The notes beneath the pieces are model-generated. The model was not told the origin of the DNA. It made no database searches and worked only from the letters and a program-made list of their open reading frames with translations. From assembly GCA_937968035.1 (NCBI GenBank), contig CALBTS010000618.1:1-21845 (forward strand): a stretch of DNA of 21,845 bases, written 5' to 3'. This DNA is from an uncultured Methanomethylovorans sp. (GTDB taxonomy: Archaea; Halobacteriota; Methanosarcinia; Methanosarcinales; Methanosarcinaceae). Numbering within the stretch: the first letter of the stretch is position 1; each line of letters begins with the position of its first letter. Made by a program: the position numbers and the translations under genes. Shown piece by piece: positions 15,957 to 21,845 of the stretch.

Positions 15957-18074
15957 TCAGAATTTACTTTTCAGCCTCTCATAAAAGACCTGTTCATTGC
16001 CGTTCGTTCTACGCAGGAGTCTTTCTACTATCAGTTCGGGTGTGCTCCTTGCCACATAATTGTAACGCGGAGTACGATCCACTATTAGATTAAGGTCACA
16101 GTCCAGGCCACTTGCCTCTATGCCATCGACCCTCACATCGCTTTGCGTATTTTCCATAATGAGCCCGGACAGATGTGACACGAATACGGCCAGGCTTTTT
16201 TCGTTCTCTGCAAGCATTTCCAGTATACCTGAGATTATCCTTGCAGAAGCACCTGGTTCTGTTATAGATTCCAGCTCATCCACAAGTACTATCTTCCCTG
16301 AACCATCGGCAACAACTGAAAAATCGATAAGTGTTGTTTCAAATGCACCTGCATCCAGAGTACCCTTGGATTTTGCAAAATAGTAGAAACCCCCAGTCAG
16401 TCCAATTTCCATGTCAACGGCTGGTACAGGAAAGCCCATATGGGTAAGGATGATGCATTGTGCCAGCAATTCCAGAAGTGATGTCTTACCTCCTGAATTA
16501 ACACCACTCAGAAGTACTATCCTGCTCTTATCTCCACCCGGACTAAAAGATGTTGCACCAACAGCGTAATCTATTGGCACAACCGTACCATGCCTTGATC
16601 TGAGGAAGAGGTTCTCTGCGTCTTTAAAACCTATTCCGGTTCCTTCTATTATCCTGGGAAGAGAAAGACCATACTCAGAAGCGAAACATCCGATAGTAAA
16701 ACCTACATCGAAATCCAGTACCTCTTTTACCATTTTCCGGGTACTCTCACGCAGATCCACTAGTGAACGTGCCACCTGCCTCTTATGCTCTATCTTTCTT
16801 TTTTCTATCTTTTCTTTTACATACTGCTTCATGGCAGTGACCTGTGTCCTGTCAGCCTCCACCGGATGGCTGATACTTTGAGGGAATAGGGCATCCAGGA
16901 AAAGTATCTCTTTCTTTTGAAGGGAAAGGGCTGTACAAATATTCTTTCTGGCTTTTTCGATAACAGAAACATAGTTATGCCGCAATTGGTTCTCAAGCAC
17001 TGATTTTAGTTCACTGCTGTCGTGCATCATCCTCAGCATATCCTGACCGCTGAGGACCAACTGGCTTTCCCGGAGAGCATTTCCAAGCTCCTGATCTGCA
17101 TAGGCATTTGCATTCGCAACTGCAGTATCGATCCCTTCAAGTATCATTGTAAGCCGGTCTATCTCAGGGTCTGTCCCTGCCCGCACATCACCGTTCTCAT
17201 CTATCATGCAAACGGCTTTTTCCAGCTTATCCAGGATCGCATCGTCTACTTCCTGCAGGAAGGTCATACCAGCAATCCTTATCATGCGGGTGACCTGAAG
17301 GGAACTCTCTATGATCTGCAGATTCTTTGATACCTGAGAGATCTCATTTTCGGGAACTATCTTCCAGTCTTCACAGGCTTCCATATCAGCAATTACCTCG
17401 ATCTCCACATCCTCAGGTAGCTCACAGGAGAATAGGTCGTCATCTGCTGCTATGACATGAGAATATCCCCTTGCCGAATCCACGATATCAGTGAGGGAAC
17501 TCACAAGATGCACATCCAGATACTCTCCAAACCGCTTTTTTATTTTTTCAAGTTTCTTGGGATCAGTGGTAAGTATCACCCTGTCTCTCACTCGCACAGG
17601 TTTTAATTTAAGGTTAAGTGGTTTCACACACCCCAGTAAACATAAAAAGCTCTCATTTCCCCTGAGCATGTCAGCATGTTCTATATGTTGTGCCACTGAA
17701 CTCCGTATAGATTCTATCCTGTCCCTTCTGGATGCCGGATAAGGGAAAAAGGTGTGTATCTTCTCCCTGGCATAACCTGTATGCGCAAAGAGCTTGATGA
17801 TATCCAGCAACCTCTCGTAGATATCCATAGCCTCCCGTGTTTTAAGGAAGTCCTGTACCCCTACACCTTCTATCCTGGAGCTTACCTCCTGCACCAGGGA
17901 TATCGCATATCTCTGACCCACGCCTTCCATACATGATATACTTGCCACATCACCGCTAAGGATTGCTTCAAAGGCATTCTGTTCGGTGCCGAAGTGTTCT
18001 ATGAAACGTCTGGCCATTTTTTCCCCGATGCCGGGGATGTCATTCAAGGAACGTATGCTGTCTTTGTGTTTCAT
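15957..18074 (-). CDS. MutS-family ATPase with N-terminal helix-hairpin-helix
   Basis: A protein of 705 residues. Residues about 8-65 form tandem helix-hairpin-helix motifs (DIPGIGEKMARRF, EGVGQRYAISL) expected to bind DNA. The C-terminal third is a MutS-type ABC ATPase: Walker A GVNSGGKTS (524-532), a GAFETTLIDF segment in the place of the MutS signature loop, Walker B IVLVDELE (595-602) and the switch His in FVSHLSGL (631-638). The middle includes helical, charged segments (about 415-450) like the MutS lever/clamp region. No N-terminal mismatch-recognition domain with F-x-E is seen, so it is not classical MutS; no SMR nuclease tail is present either, unlike MutS2. It follows the DUF4130 gene by 12 nt and is the last gene of the operon, suggesting a role in processing unusual DNA structures or lesions with its two neighbours. 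Confidence 0.85.
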   Translation of the reverse strand: MKHKDSIRSLNDIPGIGEKMARRFIEHFGTEQNAFEAILSGDVASISCMEGVGQRYAISLVQEVSSRIEGVGVQDFLKTREAMDIYERLLDIIKLFAHTGYAREKIHTFFPYPASRRDRIESIRSSVAQHIEHADMLRGNESFLCLLGCVKPLNLKLKPVRVRDRVILTTDPKKLEKIKKRFGEYLDVHLVSSLTDIVDSARGYSHVIAADDDLFSCELPEDVEIEVIADMEACEDWKIVPENEISQVSKNLQIIESSLQVTRMIRIAGMTFLQEVDDAILDKLEKAVCMIDENGDVRAGTDPEIDRLTMILEGIDTAVANANAYADQELGNALRESQLVLSGQDMLRMMHDSSELKSVLENQLRHNYVSVIEKARKNICTALSLQKKEILFLDALFPQSISHPVEADRTQVTAMKQYVKEKIEKRKIEHKRQVARSLVDLRESTRKMVKEVLDFDVGFTIGCFASEYGLSLPRIIEGTGIGFKDAENLFLRSRHGTVVPIDYAVGATSFSPGGDKSRIVLLSGVNSGGKTSLLELLAQCIILTHMGFPVPAVDMEIGLTGGFYYFAKSKGTLDAGAFETTLIDFSVVADGSGKIVLVDELESITEPGASARIISGILEMLAENEKSLAVFVSHLSGLIMENTQSDVRVDGIEASGLDCDLNLIVDRTPRYNYVARSTPELIVERLLRRTNGNEQVFYERLKSKF

Positions 18075-18086
18075 GTTCTCACGTAC

Positions 18087-18938
18087 TTACATTTCAAAGA
18101 AATCTCCCAGTTTACAGGGAGATATCCCCCGTTCCACCTTGTACCTGTCCTTCATAGACATGCCACTGACAGAAGAAGCTGCCTTGGGCTGGAACTTCTT
18201 AGCCTGCTTTTTATTTCTTCGGCTGTCTATCATCTGGGAATCATAGTATACATCCCATAGTTGCTCCACTTCGTCGGATATTTTCACAGCCGCCAGATCT
18301 CCCAGGAATGAAGGAGTAACGACCACGAACCTGTCAAGACCAACAAAATTCCCGTTGCCTATCCATGCTTTATCTCCATGTACCACAGCCACCGGAAGGT
18401 CCGGATTCTTCTTCGCCAGCCATCTACAGAACATATCTTCTATCCGGTGTTGCGGTTTGATATCGGCTAAAAGTATCCCTTTAACAAAAGAGGGTCTTGC
18501 AAACATACAAAGTCTGTGATGGGAAAGGCTTACCTCTCGCATATAACGATAACATCTCTTTTGCAGTGGTGTCTTGCCTGAATAGAGGGAAGTTACGTTC
18601 TCAGATGAACTCAAAGTTCTAACAAGCTCAGAAGGCTCACAATTTGCATGTCTGAGCACCAGATCTATGTAATATATGGGATCAGGTTCTTTCCTGCGGA
18701 AAAAACTTACATGCCGATTCCAGTGTTTCCCAAAGACACTTTCTGCAAGATCTGTTATTGGTGCAGGTTCAAAACCAACAAGTTCAAAATCCCTTTCTAC
18801 TCCTGCAAAATCGATCTTTCTTCGAAGTTCTTCCATATCTTCGGCATACATCAGGTGTGCATCTGGGAACTGCCTCAGTTTCAGGCAGGCAAGCAACACT
18901 CCTTCCACAGTTGTCCTAAAGCCTATTATCAGGAACAT
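18087..18938 (-). CDS. DUF4130 / TIGR03915-type protein, partner of the radical SAM gene
   Basis: A protein of 283 residues from ATG at 18938. The opening MFLIIGFRTTVEGVLLA, the central RRKEPDPIYYIDLVLRHAN and MREVSLSHHRLCMFARP, and the WLAKKNPDLPVAVVHGDKAW segment fit the DUF4130 family of predicted DNA-metabolism proteins. The family is known mainly from its genomic pairing with the radical SAM protein encoded just upstream; in many bacteria it is also linked or fused to a uracil-DNA-glycosylase domain, which I do not see here. The tail after about residue 240 is basic (RRNKKQAKKFQ). Its start overlaps the end of the radical SAM gene by 10 nt, and GGAGGT abuts the ATG, so translation is probably coupled. 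A longer frame begins at 18971 but lacks a ribosome binding site. Confidence 0.8.
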   Translation of the reverse strand: MFLIIGFRTTVEGVLLACLKLRQFPDAHLMYAEDMEELRRKIDFAGVERDFELVGFEPAPITDLAESVFGKHWNRHVSFFRRKEPDPIYYIDLVLRHANCEPSELVRTLSSSENVTSLYSGKTPLQKRCYRYMREVSLSHHRLCMFARPSFVKGILLADIKPQHRIEDMFCRWLAKKNPDLPVAVVHGDKAWIGNGNFVGLDRFVVVTPSFLGDLAAVKISDEVEQLWDVYYDSQMIDSRRNKKQAKKFQPKAASSVSGMSMKDRYKVERGISPCKLGDFFEM

Positions 18939-20071
18939 ACCTCCATGAATGCAGAAAGATTTGTCTGGCAACGACCTTTGATCTTAATGTAAGGTCTTGC
19001 CCTTGTAATTACCACACCCATGCGGGCAAGTTCCTGCTCACAGTTAAAAGGTCTGGCTTGTATGATCCGGCTGGCACTCACAGGACCGATTCCTGGGACC
19101 AGCAGCAATTCCTGCAAACTTGCATTGTTGATATCTATAGGGAACATATCAGGATTGCATTGTGCAAGCAGGATCTTAGGGTCCCGGTCTTTCAGAAAAC
19201 CTGTATCTGTATAGATCTCATCAAAGTCTTTTGCCTTCAGCCCGTAATCCTTGAGCAGGTAAGATGTCTGGTAAAGCCTCACTTCCCGCCATTGAGGTGA
19301 AGGAGTATTATGTTCAAGAGGTGTATCAGGCACCGGATCAAAGCTCATGAAATAAGGTCTTCTTAGATTGTATTTGTCCATGAACTTGTCTACGGTTCGT
19401 ACTATGTCCCGGTCAGATTCAGCAGCCGCACCCACAACGAACTGGGTGTCATTTGCACCTATGATACGCCCTCCATAACCAGCCTCTTTCCTTTTTTCGA
19501 TTATGAGCTCCTTTGTCCATTTCAGACGCTGGAGGACATCATTGCTGTAATCAAAATTAGGGCATACCTCAGAATAGTTCATACTGCTGGTTGTCTCTGC
19601 ATTGACCCCGAACTTATTTGCTACATCGGCTATCTCTTCCAGCAGGTACTTTGGTGTCCCTGGCATGAGCCTCATGTGTATATATCCCTGGAAACCCTGA
19701 GCACGCAGTTTTCTGGCTACTTCAAGCTGTTTTTCGGAAGTATTTTCAGCATCACCTATTACGCCTGAGGAAAGGAACAAGCCTTCTACTGCATTTCTCC
19801 TGTAGAATGACCATGTGATCTTTACGATCTCTTCTGGAGTCAATGACACTCGAGGTGTATCTCTTTCACACCTATTTGGGCAGTAGGTACACTCGCCTGA
19901 ACAATAATTAGTGAGCAATGTCTTATAAAGCTGGATACATCTGCCATCGGGAGCAAAAGCATGGCATACAGCACTCTGGTTACAACTATCATACTTAGTA
20001 CCTGAAGCCAGGTAACGCATTCGCTCCGTGAGGGTTTTATGGGCTTCACCGGGAGTTTTCACATGGCTCAC
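18929..20071 (-). CDS. Radical SAM protein with C-terminal helix-hairpin-helix (predicted DNA repair/modification)
   Basis: A protein of 380 residues. CSGECTYC (Cys57, Cys61, Cys64) is the C-x3-C-x2-C motif that binds the [4Fe-4S] cluster which cleaves AdoMet. Additional cysteines at 30, 36, 45 and 68 surround it. The blocks KYDSC, CHAFAPDGRC and LLTNYC match the TIGR03916 family, annotated as putative DNA modification/repair radical SAM proteins. A helix-hairpin-helix lies about 326-350 (LLLVPGIGPVSASRI), a plain DNA-binding element. The substrate is unknown. It starts at GTG (20071) with no ribosome binding site, and an A/T box at 20089-20101 about 25 nt upstream suggests a leaderless message. 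It is the first gene of a three-gene operon with the DUF4130 protein and the MutS-family ATPase. Confidence 0.88.
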   Translation of the reverse strand: MSHVKTPGEAHKTLTERMRYLASGTKYDSCNQSAVCHAFAPDGRCIQLYKTLLTNYCSGECTYCPNRCERDTPRVSLTPEEIVKITWSFYRRNAVEGLFLSSGVIGDAENTSEKQLEVARKLRAQGFQGYIHMRLMPGTPKYLLEEIADVANKFGVNAETTSSMNYSEVCPNFDYSNDVLQRLKWTKELIIEKRKEAGYGGRIIGANDTQFVVGAAAESDRDIVRTVDKFMDKYNLRRPYFMSFDPVPDTPLEHNTPSPQWREVRLYQTSYLLKDYGLKAKDFDEIYTDTGFLKDRDPKILLAQCNPDMFPIDINNASLQELLLVPGIGPVSASRIIQARPFNCEQELARMGVVITRARPYIKIKGRCQTNLSAFMEVCS

Positions 20072-20088
20072 AATGAAGTGACTGACAA

Positions 20089-20101
20089 ATAAATATAAAA
20101 C
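20089..20101 (-). promoter_or_regulatory. TATA box of the radical SAM operon
   Basis: The minus strand reads GTTTTATATTTAT, 18-30 nt before the GTG start. It is separate from the ArsR-like gene upstream, which ends at 20170. Confidence 0.5.
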
Positions 20102-20169
20102 AGGAATGTAAGCGATGTGAAAGTATTACGATGATATGGAAGCATGATCCGTCCGCACCAGCGTAATGA

Positions 20170-20727
20170 TCACTCTTCATCCTTCACTTTAACGTATATC
20201 TTCAATTTAGTAACAGCTTCCAATTTCTTCCATTCGACAATAGCATCCTTTTCAAATTTACAGTTCTTTACTGTCTTATCAGGAAGTTTGCCGTCAACCT
20301 CATACACAAAGAAACCGTCTTCACCATTGGTGGACACAACGTTCTCAAAATCATTGTCCTGCCGTACTTCAACTACAGCTACTTTTTTCAGGGCTTCCAG
20401 CAGAGTTGTACCCTTAGGTACTTCTATAGTTTTAGTGGGTGCAAGTATATCCAACGCGGAAATGATGTTCTTGTTATTTAATTTCAATACGTGGGTTTTT
20501 CCATACACTTTACGCTCTATCAGTTGAGCATCTTCGAGGATGGTAGCATGTTTCGCCGCAACCGGAACAGATATATCAAGCTCCCTTGCCAGTTCAGATA
20601 TATGCATCTCACACTCACACAGCTTTTCAACCATCTTCAAGCGTGTATCGCTGCCCAGAGCACTGAATACTTTAAGGCGTTCAGTGTTGTTGAGGTCTTG
20701 AGGGTAATTGTTATCAGATAGGCTCAT
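20170..20727 (-). CDS. ArsR-type regulator with a C-terminal beta-grasp-like (DUF4430-like) domain
   Basis: A protein of 185 residues from ATG at 20727. The N-terminal half is an ArsR/SmtB winged helix (LKVFSALGSDTRLKMVEKL, then ISELARELDISVPVAAKH as the helix-turn-helix, then a wing at RKVYGKTHVL). In helix 3 it has KLCECEMH, so Cys, Cys and His occupy the three positions of the ELCVCDLC arsenite site of E. coli ArsR. The C-terminal half (GTTLLEALKKV, a central NGEDGFFVYEVDGK, then EKDAIVEWKKL) resembles DUF4430/SLBB-like beta-grasp domains found in transcobalamin-like proteins; this match is from pattern only. A DNA-binding sensor is likely, the ligand unknown. A TATA box at 20751-20762 sits about 25-35 nt before the ATG, so the message is probably leaderless. 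An upstream TTG (20736) is less likely. Confidence 0.8.
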   Translation of the reverse strand: MSLSDNNYPQDLNNTERLKVFSALGSDTRLKMVEKLCECEMHISELARELDISVPVAAKHATILEDAQLIERKVYGKTHVLKLNNKNIISALDILAPTKTIEVPKGTTLLEALKKVAVVEVRQDNDFENVVSTNGEDGFFVYEVDGKLPDKTVKNCKFEKDAIVEWKKLEAVTKLKIYVKVKDEE

Positions 20728-20750
20728 ATATCTCAAAAGTATCTTTTATA

Positions 20751-20762
20751 CGTATATAAACG
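20751..20762 (-). promoter_or_regulatory. TATA box for the ArsR-type gene
   Basis: CGTTTATATACG on the minus strand, itself nearly palindromic, 24-35 nt before the ATG at 20727. It could overlap an autoregulatory operator. Confidence 0.45.
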
Positions 20763-20873
20763 ATTCCCCTTTAATATCTTATTGAAGCTTATATTTAATC
20801 TAAATAGAGAACAAATATAATGTTCATTTTTGTGTATGGAAGTACAAACAAATCATATATGGTATTTTTATCT

Positions 20874-21845
20874 TTATTCCCCACACAACGCCCATATCTG
20901 TGTTCTAAGCTTCCAGTCCAGCTCAGGCAGGCTATTAGTTTCAAATTCATGAGTAAGGAACCGCGGCTTAACAAAATCTACTATCTCCCTGCATCTCTCA
21001 TCAGTAAAAGGCATATGTTGATCTATTTTTGACACATGTTCCATGACAGCGATAAGCCGTTCATGGAAAGAGCGGTCATAATAATCCGCAGGTACACCAT
21101 TTCTTGCTACTTGCATCTGATAATTACCCGACAGACTGCAATGGAAGTGCATTCCTTCTATCCTGTCAATAATATCTTCCGGATACCTTGCCAGCACATT
21201 CAGTACCGAATCAATTGCAGTTCTTTCCTCAGTGCAATTCATAATGGCATTCATCAAATGACCCGTATCAAGCGTGAAAGCCCAGTTCTCGAATTCAAGG
21301 GAATCTACAAAATACATTGTTGCAGCAGTATCAAGCAGGTTAAGGCCGGGCCACCAAAGGTTCTCAAAAAAGAGTCTGACAGGTGGCTCTCCTCCTGGAA
21401 GAAGTGATACTGATTTATTTAGAAACTCTGCTGTGGAATCCATAACTTCCATATCAGATACTCCGAAATCCCGGGTGAACACATGATCCAGCTCCACATA
21501 AGCAACATGGAAAACCCCGTATTCAGCATTCACTGATGCAGCGTTCTTAAGCGCATTTATGAAGTTGGCGATCATATCCTGACGATCATGCCCTCCGAAT
21601 AGGAAAAATTTCTCATTTTCATCCATGTCCTCATGAAACGCGTTTTCATCTACCCATGCCCGGTGCCTTCCCATCCAGTAGGGTAAGTGTACTCCTTCGA
21701 CTATCCCGCAAGGAAAATCAGGAAGAGGGGTATGATCAACAAAGAGCTCCACACCGTCCAGCCCATGAGTACGCAGAAAAGACTCTATGTTGTTCCAGTC
21801 ATTTTCAAAACGTGACAGATCACTCTCATGGAGGGAGAAGTTCAT
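20874..21845 (-). CDS. TIM-barrel sugar phosphate isomerase/epimerase-like protein
   Basis: A protein of 323 residues in the xylose-isomerase-like / AP-endonuclease-2 superfamily. Candidate divalent-metal and catalytic residues sit at strand ends: Glu33 (VELFVD), His53 (VHLPYW), His113 (FHVAYVE), Glu161 (FFENLWW), Asp193 and His196 (TLDTGH), His233 (GMHFHC) and Glu300 (HEFE). The ligand set is complete, so an active metalloenzyme is expected; its substrate cannot be told. The ATG is the last codon in the window, so an upstream start outside cannot be excluded, although MNFSLHESDL is a reasonable beginning. The ArsR-type gene lies 137 nt downstream in the same direction and has its own promoter. 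Confidence 0.75.
   Translation of the reverse strand: MNFSLHESDLSRFENDWNNIESFLRTHGLDGVELFVDHTPLPDFPCGIVEGVHLPYWMGRHRAWVDENAFHEDMDENEKFFLFGGHDRQDMIANFINALKNAASVNAEYGVFHVAYVELDHVFTRDFGVSDMEVMDSTAEFLNKSVSLLPGGEPPVRLFFENLWWPGLNLLDTAATMYFVDSLEFENWAFTLDTGHLMNAIMNCTEERTAIDSVLNVLARYPEDIIDRIEGMHFHCSLSGNYQMQVARNGVPADYYDRSFHERLIAVMEHVSKIDQHMPFTDERCREIVDFVKPRFLTHEFETNSLPELDWKLRTQIWALCGE

Noticed and set aside
15957..18074. Classical MutS or MutS2
   Set aside because: No mismatch-recognition domain with the F-x-E motif and no C-terminal SMR nuclease domain; only the ATPase core and helix-hairpin-helix are supported.

Overview
The window looks like chromosome from a methanogenic archaeon of the order Methanosarcinales. 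Evidence includes an archaeal-type S-adenosylmethionine synthetase, a tRNA-Tyr with a bulge-helix-bulge intron and a C1-G72 pair, long-form HisG, AT-rich archaeal TATA boxes about 25 nt before many starts, and large secreted LVIVD-repeat proteins with PGF-pre-PGF and PGF-CTERM modules. The genus cannot be fixed from sequence alone.

Layout. Positions 1-410 hold no intact gene, only decayed-looking open stretches. A divergent, shortened cysteinyl-tRNA synthetase paralogue lies on the minus strand (411-1646). Next come two tandem copies of a surface-protein unit on the plus strand (about 1885-9686). Each has a TATA box, a small leader hairpin, a small secreted ORF and a giant LVIVD/fibronectin/PGF-pre-PGF protein. 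The small ORF is intact in copy 1 and broken in copy 2. A GltS-family Na+/solute symporter (9969-11384) follows on the minus strand. A 370-nt non-coding stretch with hairpins comes next, then tRNA-Asp and intron-containing tRNA-Tyr, then S-adenosylmethionine synthetase, all on the minus strand. A histidine biosynthesis cluster (hisG-hisA and, from its own promoter, hisB) occupies 13673-15935 on the plus strand.

The right third, all on the minus strand, reads (in transcription order) TIM-barrel isomerase-like protein, ArsR-type regulator with a C-terminal beta-grasp-like domain, then a tight three-gene operon: a radical SAM protein with a C-terminal helix-hairpin-helix, a DUF4130-type protein (10-nt overlap), and a MutS-family ATPase with an N-terminal helix-hairpin-helix (12-nt gap). 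The first two are the known radical SAM/DUF4130 pair predicted to act in DNA repair or modification. The MutS-like ATPase in the same operon makes this the best candidate for an uncharacterised system in the window.

Other notable points: the CysRS paralogue has lost two of four zinc ligands and most of the anticodon-binding region. The two surface proteins each have fourteen repeats (compatible with two seven-bladed propellers) but differ in how the C-terminus is anchored. The ArsR protein keeps a C-x-C-x2-H version of the ArsR metal site. The tRNA-Tyr intron carries a copy of the 3' anticodon-stem strand.
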